Source of the DNA: Curvularia sp. ZM96
Taxonomy: Eukaryota; Ascomycota; Dothideomycetes; Pleosporales; Pleosporaceae
Direction: 5' to 3'
Length of the DNA stretch: 64,000 nt
Assembly (NCBI GenBank): GCA_022457065.1
Contig: JAJGBQ010000001.1
Coordinates: forward strand, 1,612,001 to 1,676,000
Shown here: positions 46,570 to 56,673 of the stretch, piece after piece
Position numbering within the stretch: position 1 is the stretch's first letter
Layout: the number at the start of each line of letters is the position of its first letter
Notes under the pieces: generated by a model
Seen by the model: the letters and a program-made list of their open reading frames with translations, nothing else
Database searches by the model: none
Told to the model about the DNA's origin: nothing
Program-made: the position numbers and the translations under genes

Positions 46570-46900
46570 GAGAAGAGGCGACAGCGGCGGGTATGTAGTG
46601 TGTATGTAGGTGTGGCTCTGGCCCATGTACAGATACGTATGATGTGCAGGGCGGCCCACTGCGAGGGCCGAATGAGGACCACGGCGAGGTTGACGTGCAG
46701 GTGCAGCCTCTCACCGCCTTTCCATAACTAAGCAGCCAAACCCACCGCAGCGCGCGCCTTCCCCTCACCACACGCGACACGCTCCAGCAAACCCACCCAC
46801 AGCCCCTCGTCGACTCTTCACGGCGCTGCACGACACGGCCATCTGCTCCACCACTCCACCACGCCCGCATCCACCACAGGACCCCGCTGACATCACCTGC

Positions 46901-46951
46901 ACTCTCTCACCTCTCACTCGCACCTCTCACCTCTCGCCTCTCCTCTCCTCT
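46901..46951 (+). promoter_or_regulatory. CT-rich tract in LST4 promoter/leader
   Basis: Nearly pure pyrimidine run built from CTCTCAC and CTCTC units about 150-200 nt before the LST4 start. Such tracts often mark transcription start regions in filamentous fungi. Confidence 0.5.
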
Positions 46952-47000
46952 GCCTGTGCCCTCCACCTCCCCGCACACAGCAAATCCACCGGGCGCTGCC

Positions 47001-47069
47001 ATGGGGCTACTAGGCCGCCGTACTGCTCGAGCCCGCCACTTCCACCACGCCTCCCTCCTCCGCTGCTAA
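47001..47069 (+). CDS. Candidate upstream ORF 1 of LST4 (22 codons)
   Basis: ATG at 47001 in a good context (ctgccATGggg), stop TAA at 47067-47069. It lies between the CT-rich tract and the main start, so it would be in the mRNA if transcription starts near the tract. It is listed as a possible translational control element, not as a functional peptide. Confidence 0.35.
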   Translation: MGLLGRRTARARHFHHASLLRC

Positions 47070-47097
47070 GGCCTCGAGTCCCTCTCCTCTACCACCC

Positions 47098-47127
47098 ATG
47101 GCGGAATGCGCCCACTGCCAGCCATGA
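47098..47127 (+). CDS. Candidate upstream ORF 2 of LST4 (9 codons, overlaps main start)
   Basis: ATG at 47098 in a strong context (cacccATGgcg). The stop TGA at 47125-47127 overlaps the ATG at 47124 as ATGA. It also runs out of frame across the first main-frame ATG (47106), so ribosomes that use it would reach the second main-frame ATG only by re-initiation. Confidence 0.4.
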   Translation: MAECAHCQP

Positions 47128-50100
47128 TCGGACACCTCTTCAGCAGCCGCAAGGGCACAGCCCCTGCCCACGCCTCGTCGCCCACGGTCCTCGACTCGGC
47201 CACCGAAGAAAGCCATACGCGACACCTGCTGTACCCCGAGTCCAACACGCTTTACCACCCCGACGGCCAGCCCTATCCCTTGCACGCCGCGCCCCTGACG
47301 CCCGGCAGCGGACACGATGGGCCTCTGCCTGAGATCGACCTCGAATACCCCCGCGACTGCCGCATCATAATCGCCCAGGATGAGACGCCAGCTATGCCCA
47401 AGGCCATCCTGTTCGACTCCAAGCCTGCCCCTTCACGCCTCGACCCGCCCGCAAGCCCGAACCCACGAGCCCGAGCATTTGGCGGTGCAAACGCCAGCAC
47501 CGCCAGCGCCGCAGGTCCGGCACTGGGCGGTGTCCATGCCCGCAGGTCGTCTCTCGCCATTGAACCCACGGCACCACCACGCTCGCCCACAGTCGGCGGC
47601 TTCACTCGTGTACGCACCCGCGGCAGCTCCATATCCTCCATGCCAAACATCGACGAGCACGCCCAACTTCAGGCCAAGGCGCAAGCTAGAGCAAAGGAGT
47701 CGATGGATCTGGCCAACATCTGTCTCGACTGCATGTTTGGCAACCTGGCCATGAACTACAGAGGCAACTCCAACAAAATACACATCGTACCGCTCGACAC
47801 AAGGCCAGCTGACGCTTCCGTACTGGGCACAAGCATACAAGATGCCACTACCTCCTTGGGTCGTGCAGAGGGCCTCCGTCGCAGAAGCCATCTCGCCAAA
47901 TCTTTTACACCTGCGAATCCACCAACGGACCTAGCCCACAACGACTCCACCGAGGGCATAGTCAAGGAGCCCAAGCGTCGCACCATCTTCATCACCCGCA
48001 TGTTTTCCGTCACGATGCCAGAAGAGGAAAACGAGGACCGCACACCAACCCCACAGAGCTCATTACCCAAGGGCAATGGCTTTCCTTTCCCAGCGTCGAG
48101 CAGCAAGCCGGCTGCCACCAAGCCTATGTATCCTTCACATGCACGCAAGAGTCCAATGTATGCCATAACCATCATTCTTCACTTGCCAATATCCCAAACG
48201 CTGCCCAGCCTAAGACCTTCATCTCGGGGTGTCAATCTCAAGAACCCAGCCCATCTCTCCACCTCTGCCCCTGGCCAAGACTCGCTTGCCTCCTCGCTCG
48301 ACTCAGATCGACGTGCGGGTTGGGCTTTTGTTGACTCCAACCTCGGCGTTGATTCGCTCCTCTCATCTTCACTGAGCAGCGATGTTGATGATCGAGTCGA
48401 TGTTGTGGGCCAGCATTGGGATGTCATTATGCGTGCACTCACCAGCCTTCAACATGTGGTACAAGAGCGCATCTTGGTTCAATTCAAGTCACCCAAATCT
48501 CCTGAGCCTACTACGCCGTCTGGCGCTCAGCATCAACGCAGCCAGTCCTCACGCACTAGCTTTCGTGAGTCGTCTCTTCAATACTCTCGAAGAGCGTTGA
48601 GGCTGCAACCCAATGCCTTGATGATGGACAAGGAGATTCAAGCAGCAGCAGAACTCACGGGAAATCGTGTTGTGAGCGGTATGAGAATCCCTCGAGTCAT
48701 GACTGGCCAAGGCAAATGGGGCGTTTGGCGTGAGGAAGCCAGATGGCTTGGTCGCTGGGCGGGTCGCCGAGAGCAGAACTTCTTCTTTTTCAACCTGTTA
48801 ACAGCATTCTTGGGGAACCACACCGAATGGCTCAACATCTTGGGCCCCAAGTGGCATCGCAAGCGCCATCGAGAACAGCAAAAGGCAACGGCTGGTGAGA
48901 ACCTGACCATTGCCAACCGTACCGTTATCGTGTCTCCAGATAAGATGGCTGCGCGAAGACTGATATTTCTCCTTGCTGCCTTCCTTCCACCTAATGCATC
49001 TGCTGTGGCTGACAGTAACTACATACGGCCTAGCACCTCAGCGTCGCTCCGTGCCTACTCTCAGTCGCCTCCATCAAATATGCCTCCCTCCAGGCAACAG
49101 TCACTACGCCGTCAAATCAATCGCCGAGGGCCGCGGAACAAGCAAAGCATGTCAAACATATTGCTACAACCTCCAAGGCCCCAGAGCGTACATCAATCGC
49201 CAGCGCAACCAACCCATGAGCGCTCTGAATCCGCTGTAGTGGAGACATCTGAGCTTGTTCGGCCAGTAGGGCACTCGCGGCGTTCGTCTGCACATTCCAT
49301 CCGCACTAGCCTTGTGATTCCTTCTTTATCTGAAGGACCCGTCACATCAAGCAGTACTGTGACCACTTCGACAGCAACACCTCAAGAGACAATTCCTATC
49401 GCTCACTTCACATTTCCCAGGACCAAATCATTTGGCCCTGCCTCTGAAGCAAGGCCTGAAAGCAGTGACAGTCTGGCGTCTTCGAATCTGATCAATACTT
49501 TGCAACGGAGCGGCACTGGACAAACCAGCCTTGCAAGTAACGAGTCAAGCAACACGAGTCGCTGGAGTGGCTTTATGAATTTCTGGAGTGGCCGACGGTC
49601 GTCTTCTACTGACCAGAGCGAATTCTTCCAAACAACAGACGATGGCGTGGGATATCGGGGGCAAGAGCGGCCTCGGTCACAACTTGAGCTAATGGTACAA
49701 GAGCTCTCGATGGACCGCGTGTTTGAGAGTGATACTGCCGACTCTCCGCTTCCACCAGATTCTTCTGCAGACAACGCATCTCCCGATACCTACACTAATG
49801 CTGGCTGTCCCGGCGTTCCAGCTTCGGCTGCACGTCCCATTCCCGAACGTCACAAGACGTTTGAGGGCCATTTGAAGCTTTCAGTCAATGAGAAGGACGG
49901 TGTGATTGACGTCGATATCCCGCTTCCTGATTTTGATTCCCCACTTCAGTCACCACTACTAGGGGGCTATGGATCAGCTTCTAGCCAACCGGGTTCTAGC
50001 TTTGGTGAGTCGTCTGTCCTCTCGGCGCCGCACGGTGAGCCAGAACAGCCAGTCAACGTTGCTGGATGGCTATCTCAGTTCCACCCAGACTTTGCTGTGC

Positions 50101-50807
50101 AGGCCATCAAGCCGTACCGTGAACTAGAACGTGACATCAAACGAGCGATGAGCGCAGAACCTACGCCACTAAGTGCTACTACCACTCCTAGCCTAGAGTC
50201 TGGTCCGCTGGAACGCTGGATTGACATATGTTCCGCGCTTATAGCCGACACGAGCAACTTTTCCATCAGACGCATAAGCTTGCGACGTTTGGTCAAGCTC
50301 ATCCCTACTCCTACGTACCAACAGTCAGCTATGACACCAGGCGTGCTTCCAGGTCGCTCTCAATACGGGAATCCTTACACATCTGGCACTGTCGCCCCTC
50401 TGATGACTGAGGTTCACCTAGCCGAGAAGTTTGTCACAGAGACAATCATGGACTTTGATGCCACCCTTATTGACGGTGTGGACCGGGTCCTTGCGCAGTC
50501 TGGAGAAGTAACTCGCGTCAACTCGGCTCAATCCTCTCGATCTAGTAGTAGAAGGGGACGTCGTGATACAAGGGCGGATGCCGAGACCATTCCACACGTC
50601 GAGGTACCACACATAGATTGCAAGAGCGTCCTCTTTGAAGCACTGGAAGTGGTGGTGAAGGAGGTCACTGCTGAACGAGGTGGCAGGCATGCGTCTAAGG
50701 ATAGCGACGACAAGAAGACCGCAACGACCAAGAATGCTGGGCCGAAGACTGAGAATGATTCTTCGTTGAAAGAGGGCATTCGCAGATGGCTGACTGAAGT
50801 CGAGTGA
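47106..50807 (+). CDS. LST4: Folliculin-interacting protein (FNIP/Lst4)
   Basis: Partner of Lst7/folliculin; the pair regulates Rag/Gtr GTPases upstream of TORC1 on the vacuole. Single exon, 1233 residues from 47106 or 1227 from the second in-frame ATG at 47124, which may be the true start. FNIP-N is visible as DCRIIIAQDE, CLDCMFGNLAMNYRGNSNKIH and RRTIFITRMFSVTM. FNIP-M contains SPMYAITIILHLP, HWDVIMRALTSLQ and WGVWREEARWLGRWAGRREQNFF-type longin/DENN segments up to KMAARRLIFLLAAFLPP. FNIP-C contains VNVAGWLSQFHPDFAVQAI and ends with a weakly conserved tail. Long Ser-rich disordered linkers separate the blocks. IML1, an antagonistic part of the same pathway, lies about 27 kb away in this window. 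Confidence 0.92.
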   Translation: MRPLPAMIGHLFSSRKGTAPAHASSPTVLDSATEESHTRHLLYPESNTLYHPDGQPYPLHAAPLTPGSGHDGPLPEIDLEYPRDCRIIIAQDETPAMPKAILFDSKPAPSRLDPPASPNPRARAFGGANASTASAAGPALGGVHARRSSLAIEPTAPPRSPTVGGFTRVRTRGSSISSMPNIDEHAQLQAKAQARAKESMDLANICLDCMFGNLAMNYRGNSNKIHIVPLDTRPADASVLGTSIQDATTSLGRAEGLRRRSHLAKSFTPANPPTDLAHNDSTEGIVKEPKRRTIFITRMFSVTMPEEENEDRTPTPQSSLPKGNGFPFPASSSKPAATKPMYPSHARKSPMYAITIILHLPISQTLPSLRPSSRGVNLKNPAHLSTSAPGQDSLASSLDSDRRAGWAFVDSNLGVDSLLSSSLSSDVDDRVDVVGQHWDVIMRALTSLQHVVQERILVQFKSPKSPEPTTPSGAQHQRSQSSRTSFRESSLQYSRRALRLQPNALMMDKEIQAAAELTGNRVVSGMRIPRVMTGQGKWGVWREEARWLGRWAGRREQNFFFFNLLTAFLGNHTEWLNILGPKWHRKRHREQQKATAGENLTIANRTVIVSPDKMAARRLIFLLAAFLPPNASAVADSNYIRPSTSASLRAYSQSPPSNMPPSRQQSLRRQINRRGPRNKQSMSNILLQPPRPQSVHQSPAQPTHERSESAVVETSELVRPVGHSRRSSAHSIRTSLVIPSLSEGPVTSSSTVTTSTATPQETIPIAHFTFPRTKSFGPASEARPESSDSLASSNLINTLQRSGTGQTSLASNESSNTSRWSGFMNFWSGRRSSSTDQSEFFQTTDDGVGYRGQERPRSQLELMVQELSMDRVFESDTADSPLPPDSSADNASPDTYTNAGCPGVPASAARPIPERHKTFEGHLKLSVNEKDGVIDVDIPLPDFDSPLQSPLLGGYGSASSQPGSSFGESSVLSAPHGEPEQPVNVAGWLSQFHPDFAVQAIKPYRELERDIKRAMSAEPTPLSATTTPSLESGPLERWIDICSALIADTSNFSIRRISLRRLVKLIPTPTYQQSAMTPGVLPGRSQYGNPYTSGTVAPLMTEVHLAEKFVTETIMDFDATLIDGVDRVLAQSGEVTRVNSAQSSRSSSRRGRRDTRADAETIPHVEVPHIDCKSVLFEALEVVVKEVTAERGGRHASKDSDDKKTATTKNAGPKTENDSSLKEGIRRWLTEVE

Positions 50808-51480
50808 AGCTTGGTAAGACTTGCATTCTCTGCCTCCTCACTATGCTGGGATCTTTGCGATATTTATTATTTGTATTATACTCTCCGGTTGTTTTGTGTT
50901 TCTTTTTACCATTGCTGCATTTTAGCGAGTATTGGTTGGGTCTTTGTTATTGTCGGCCTACGTGTCTAGGGATCGAGGTGGCCATCTATGATTCTTTGTG
51001 TGCACGCAGTTAGGCTAAGACATAGCCAAACTGTCTTTGGGTTCTGTCATGAGGAGGCAGCAGTTGGGGGGAATCTAGATACCAAATCATTGTGAGTTGA
51101 AGATGCACAAGCAAGGAGTAGTTCGCAAATGACATGAAGGAATGTGGATTATTCATCCCCACATGACAAGTTGTATTCTTGCGCATCATCTCGTGCTGTA
51201 TGTGTGAGATCAGCTTGGCGCAATGCTGGACGAAACGTGTGTGCCTGTGCCCCTGCTTCCCCGCATTTTCTGCAACCGTCTATATCTCCTAAGCTCTTGG
51301 TAATGATGAATGGGTTAGTAAAGCTCATACAATGCTGAGTAACCCGCCCTTAGAACGCGTGCCCCACCAGATCGGAATCACACAAAGCTATGACGTTCTC
51401 TCTAAGGCATAGTCACAAGCTTTCTATGACAGCTATATAATCTCATCTGGCTGCCAATTTTTAGATAGAGTATCTGTTCC
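50808..51480. other. Intergenic region, LST4 to GST gene
   Basis: Contains the LST4 3' UTR (T-rich from 50850) and the promoter of the next gene; TATATAA occurs at 51433-51439, about 45 nt before the first ATG. No gene supported. Confidence 0.45.
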
Positions 51481-52925
51481 ATGTTCCTTCGCGCCTTGCG
51501 GTTCACAAAAGCGTCAATCTGCAAGCCCCGCATTACGCCGCATTCCCGCAGTCTCTTTCTTGCGACACGATATATACGATCCTTCTCTGTATCAAACAAC
51601 TTTGCAGCTATGGACAAGGCTCCTCAGCAAGACAATAAGGGATCGATTCTAGACTGGGTACGCATATTCTTATATAAATATAACATGCACTCTGAGGAAA
51701 GATGCCCTACCTAACGACCACCAAAGGTCAAGCCCGGTGACAAGAGCGGCGAGTTCAAGCGCCAAACCTCAGTCTTCCGAAACTGGATTGAGAACAAGCC
51801 CGATGCCGAATTTCCACCAGAAAAAGGCCGGTACCACCTTTACGTCTCCTATGCATGCCCATGGGCACACCGCACGCTCATTGTCCGTCAACTGAAAGGA
51901 CTTGAAGACATCATCTCGTACAACAGCGTCCACTGGCATATGGCCGAGAAAGGCTGGAGATTTGCCACGCCTGATGAGCAGATTTCAGGCAACGCAACAC
52001 CAGATCCATTGCACCAAGACTATACACATCTCCGGGACATATACTTTGAGCAGAACCCAGATTACGAAGGGCGTTTTACCGTACCAACCCTTTACGATAA
52101 GAAGACGAAGAGGATCGTGAGCAATGAGTCTGCAGAGATCATCCGAATGATGTATACCGCTTTCGACGACATCATCGAAGAAAAGTACAAGAAGGTTGAT
52201 TTGTTCCCTAAGGACCTGCAAAAGGACATTGAAGAGATGAATGACTGGGTGTACAATGATGTTAACAACGGTGTCTACAAGTCAGGGTTTGCCACGTAAG
52301 TCTCTTCAACCAGCGCTGTTCTCCTGTTCTTCTCTACCACTTGGAGTTTGCGCTAATTATGGTGACAGAACTGAAGAGGCATACACGAAAGCCGTAACCC
52401 AACTCTTCAAGTCGTTGGACCGTCTGGAGGAGGCGCTATCCAAATCTTCAACGCCATACCTTTTGTCCGCACCACATGTGACAGAGGCAGATGTCCGTCT
52501 TTACACGACTATAGTCCGTTTTGATCCAGTCTACGTCCAGCACTTCAAGTGCAACATCCGGGACATTCGCTCAGGATACCCGCATATTCACCAATGGCTG
52601 AGGCATCTTTACTGGGTGAGTCAAGCTTCTTTATTTTCTGCTCGTTTCATTCTTTCTTCCATTACCCGTTTTGTTTGTCTCTTTAGTTCCATTTCTCCTC
52701 TTCTACTCACGAAACAGTTTTGTTGCCCTACTGCTTCATGCTGACATGAGAAAATAGGACTACCCTGCCTTCAAAGATACAACCAACTTCGAGCACATCA
52801 AGAAACATTACACCAAGAGCCACGGGCAGATCAATAGGTTCCAAATCACGCCTGTCGGACCGCTGCCTGATATCATGGGCAAAGAGGAAGAGGTGCCTAG
52901 CGTGAAAGCTGCTTTGAATAAGTAG
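51481..52925 (+). CDS. ECM4: Xi-class GST / glutathionyl-hydroquinone reductase (Ecm4/Gto-like)
   Basis: Uses glutathione to reduce glutathionyl-hydroquinones and related conjugates. Exons are 51481-51657, 51727-52295, 52369-52615 and 52758-52925 (introns of 69, 73 and 142 nt), giving 386 residues. The active-site motif is YACPWAHRT with C103, diagnostic of the Xi class rather than ordinary omega GSTs. Further marks are VPTLYDKKTKRIVSNESAEIIRM and the all-alpha domain with EADVRLYTTIVRFDPVY. The first 43 residues are Arg/Ser-rich with no acids (FLRALRF...RSLFLATRYIRSF), like a mitochondrial presequence. A second in-frame ATG at 51610 would give a cytosolic form. Dual targeting is inferred. 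Confidence 0.93.
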
Positions 52926-53297
52926 GGTTATTTGCACAAATGCGGATGTTTCGAGAAATGAGGGCGTCCTCACGTAGAATAAACGAAGTATAAATACCAA
53001 AGTTGGTTGAAAAGGCCGCCTCTTGCTGTATATTGAACATTGAAAATTGCTTAATTCGGATTACGGAGGCCGATGATAATAGCATGATTACGGCAAGCAT
53101 GCTTGCGCAATATAAAGAACTTTGGTCTTGTCACTTCTCACTAGGCTTTGACAGCCGATGTGTCAAACAACCCGGCTTAGTGCCCATTACCAATTTTCAT
53201 TAGAGTCTATATGCACAAAACAGTGCTCTTATCTTGCAATAAAATGGTCCTGTCGCCTGAACAAACAAGTGCAAGAATCTTCATTTGCGGATTCCGT
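52926..53297. other. Convergent 3' intergenic region, GST and NUP49
   Basis: AT-rich tail-to-tail spacer; nothing else seen. Confidence 0.5.
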
Positions 53298-54700
53298 TTA
53301 AAGCAGAGTTGCACCAACACTGCCCAGCGTCTGCTTGGTGACCTCATCTCTGACCTGTCCCACTTTCTTTGCTGAATCCAGGATGGCGCCCTCAATGGCC
53401 TTAAGAGCTTCGACCAACTCGCGTCGCTGGTCACGTGGTGCACTTCGGTTGCCCGTCAATTGTTGGGCCTTTTCTAACGTGCCAGCCTCCATTGTTCGCA
53501 AATGCGCCTCGATCTCGCGAATTTGTCGCTGATAGACGTCAAGCGTGCGGCCAAGCTCGTCCGTTCGGCGATCAAAGTAGCTCATGAGATCCACCGGTTT
53601 TGTCGGATCGTCGTCATCGAGCGCACTGGTAGCTGGTGTCTTTGCGCTCGAGGCAGTCAGATTGCCGTTGTTGCGATAATGGAATTGCGCTGGCAGTCGC
53701 TGGTTTTCGATGGCACGGAAACTGAGAGTCGCATCTTCTGCATCCTTTTTCACCAGGGTTTTCAAATGCGCAATGTTTGCCGAGTCATTGTCCAGTCCCA
53801 CTTCGACTGTGGAGAGGAAAGTCTCGACGTACGCTACGTCAGGCGCGATGGTAGAGATGTCACGCTCATTGCCCGGGAGTGATTCGCGGATCTGACTGCA
53901 ATAGTTGATCTTTCGCTGTATGCCCTCGTCGAATTGCTGGATCAGCGTTTGTAGCTCGGGATGCAGGTCGTTGAATCGTGTAGTTCCTCGTATCGAGTCC
54001 AAAGTAAATTGAACTGGCTGCGCGCTCGCTCCCAGTTGGGTCCCTCCGAGTGTAGAGCCCCCGAGAGTGTTGGATCGATTCTGGAAGTTAGTTGCCCCAC
54101 CCAATGTATTCTGTGGCTGTGATTGTGTCTGCTGCTGTGTCGAGCCAAATAGTGAGGGAGTGGATGTCTGATTCTGCTGGGTAGTGGTCGTGTTTCCGAA
54201 CAATGAAGGCGTTGTTGTTTGTTGGGTCGATGAGCCGCTGAAAGACAGGATCAGCCTTTATGCTACAGCACGGTCAGGAGTAACTTACAATAGCGAAGGT
54301 TTGGACTGTGTGCCGCCGAACAAGCCGCCTGATTGTGCAGTATTCTGGGTCTGGTTTTGTGTATTTGCGCCCAACGCACCCCCAAATAGGCCACCGGTTT
54401 GCGGCTGGGATGACTGAGCTGTGGACGAACCGAAGAGTCCTCCACTGGCAGGCGCAGTGGTTGCAGGTTTGTTCAAGTTGCCAAATAGTGAGCCAGACTG
54501 CTGCGATTGCTGCGATTGTTGTGGCTGTTGTGTAGATGTGCTGTTGCCGCTGCCGAAGTTAGCACAGCGAATCGAATGGTAGTCGCATAGAATTCTGGCT
54601 AGCAGAAGCCCATGAAACTCAGCTAAGCAGAGACGTACAAAAGGCCACCGCCACCGCCAGTATTGATGCTCAGCGAATTGGAACGACCAAAGCCCGCCAT
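53298..54700 (-). CDS. NUP49: Nucleoporin Nup49 (GLFG/FG repeat, Nsp1-channel complex)
   Basis: FG nucleoporin of the central transport channel, expected to form a coiled-coil trimer with Nsp1 and Nup57. Exons are 54639-54700, 54289-54549 and 53298-54237 (introns of 89 and 50 nt), giving 420 residues. Both introns fall inside FG units and splicing restores LFG at each (GGLFGNST and PSLFGSST). The N-terminal third is a Gln/Ser/Thr-rich FG region with SLFG, GLFG and similar units. From about 150 the protein is alpha-helical: FNDLHPELQTLIQQFDEGI, then long coiled-coil segments to the end. Length and layout fit Nup49 (Nup58 in animals). It is divergent from FIP1 across 509 bp. Confidence 0.92.
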
Positions 54701-55209
54701 GTTGGCTGGGGATGTCTGGATGTTTTTGCTCGGTTTTTCGCAAGAAGGTTGCAGAGGCAAAGCTCCAGGGTAAAGAGGCAGTCGCAGAGGGGTGGGCGAT
54801 GTGGTTGTCGAGGGCTGAAGACGGAGCCGTGGTGGAGAAAAACAGATGTCCCAACTCAAAGGCGGCGAGCGCAGGTGACGGAGAAGGTTGTGTTTGGAGA
54901 CGCGCCGCGCCAGCAGGGGCAGCACGGACCAAAGCGCGTTTCCTCCGCTCGGCTAGTCATGCCCTGATGCAGCAACTTCCAACAAGCTCAAGATTGTTCG
55001 CATCTGCGCATCGACAAGGACTGATCGAGGGCACGAGTCACGTGGGCAAGCCCTCTCTTTCTGGAACTTGTGTAGTGCAACATCGTCGACGCTACTTGTA
55101 TCGTAACGACTCTTGGGTGGGCTGGATAGTTGCCTATCTTTTGATACATATAAACGCAACAACTGGCGACGCGCCTCACCACCAGTGGCCAAAGGAGCAC
55201 AGAGCAACC
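54701..55209. promoter_or_regulatory. Divergent promoter, NUP49 and FIP1
   Basis: Shared upstream region of two nuclear RNA-biology genes. No supportable gene; a TACATATAAACGC AT-rich segment lies near 55145-55155 on the FIP1 side. Confidence 0.5.
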
Positions 55210-56297
55210 ATGGCAGATGAATCTGATGATGACCTCTATGGGGATGAGACCGCGATGCAGCAGAAGAAGGAAACAAAGAAAAGCGACGACAATTCTAGCG
55301 GCGACGAGCCCATGGACGAGGAATCGGGCGACGAGGACGACAGCGACTCAGTATGCCGCTTTCCATACCACGCGGGAAACTGCTCAGCAAAGCTGACCAA
55401 GCTCTAGGATATCGACATCATTATCGAAAAGGCGCCAGCGCCAGCCAAACCTGCGGCGTAAGATTCATCCAAGTCTCAAGTTTTCCCATTTATGTTAACA
55501 AAGTTGCGACTAGTTCACAGCAACCCCAGGACTCGAAAGCAATAAAGATCGAGCCACCCGCACCTTCATCGACACCCTCTCAGCAACACCCTCCCAAGAC
55601 CGCGCCTACCACAGGCGGCACCGTTCCTCAGATATCTGCCGCCTCCCTCTCAGGCACAGCCTTCCCTGCCCAACATACCTCCACAATTGACGTCAATGGT
55701 AACCCTATCTATCCGCCACAAGGCAAAGAGCTTCTGTCTGTCGACATTGATGCCGACCTCGCAGAGGAGCAGAAGATTTGGCGCCGACCCGGCGAAGACC
55801 AGTCAGACTACTTCAATTATGGTTTCGATGAGTTCACATGGGAGTTATACAGGCAACGCCAAGTAGCCATGGCGAATACAATACAAGGTCAGAAGAACGA
55901 CATGGCACAAATGCAGGCTATGATGGGTGGTGGGCCTATGCCAGGAATGCCAGGCATGGGAGGTGGTCCACAAGGTAATGCTGGCCCAGGCGTCGTACCA
56001 CCGACTGGGCCTGGTGGTGGAGGGGGCGGAGGTGCTGGTGCTGGTGGCGGCGGTGCTGGCGCCGGAGGTATAGGGCCAGGCGGGATGAACGAACAGCAAA
56101 TGCAGATGATGATGCAGGAGATGATGGCACAGGGTATGGACCCGAGTCAGATGGACTTCGCTTCCTTCATGCAAATGGCTGGTCAAGGAATGGGCGGCTT
56201 TCCTGGAGGGCCTGGCGGGCAGCAGGGCGGGGGGTTCCAGCAAGGTCATCAAGGTGGTGGTGGAAGAGGACGGGGTGGACGAGGAAGAGGCTGGTAG
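55210..56297 (+). CDS. FIP1: Fip1, poly(A)-polymerase-tethering subunit of CPF
   Basis: Bridges poly(A) polymerase to the cleavage and polyadenylation factor. Exons are 55210-55350, 55408-55457 and 55514-56297 (introns of 57 and 56 nt), giving 324 residues. A very acidic N-terminus (SDDDLYGDE, SGDEDDSDSD, about 1-55) matches the poly(A)-polymerase-binding part. The Fip1 motif is at about 150-180: KIWRRPGEDQSDYFNYGF followed by DEFTWELYRQRQ. The C-terminal half is low-complexity: Met/Gly/Pro-rich, a Gly/Ala run (56011-56066), a Met/Gln run, and a final RGG-like GGRGRGGRGRGW. The 50-nt middle exon encodes DIDIIIEKAPAPAKPA. Confidence 0.95.
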
Positions 56298-56673
56298 TCG
56301 GAACTGATGTAGTTTCGTTCATGAAGATGCTGGCTGGGCTTCATGGCGTTTGAAGTCTATTACTACGATACCATGGGCGGGCAAAGCCTTTTTGGCGCAA
56401 AGCCATCTGTTTCAATGAATACAGATCAATCTCCTTTGGATTCGCACCTCGGCAACCTGTCTTGACGAGGTCACCATGAGCCAGCAAACTCGTCCCGTAA
56501 GCGCTGGGCTTTGACATAGGCCCCTCGGGATGCCCCAAACAGCTCAAGCTAACAGTATCTCTATTCCCCTCCCGCGTTTGTTTGTATACGCGAAACCCCC
56601 ATAGCTGCATCCCAGAGCTCCTGGGCTTGTAGGTCCCTTCTGTGTTTCTGCTGCGTGTTTCCGGTTGTACCAG
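56298..56673. other. Convergent 3' intergenic region, FIP1 and LEA1
   Basis: Tail-to-tail spacer with no supportable gene. Confidence 0.5.

Larger units (their letters stand above)
45491..47000. other. 1.5-kb intergenic region upstream of LST4
   Basis: No convincing gene. Frames of up to about 210 codons on the minus strand (45746-46375) have the composition of translated non-coding DNA. The LST4-proximal half carries a hexanucleotide repeat (46498-46569) and a CT-rich tract (46901-46951). Confidence 0.5.
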
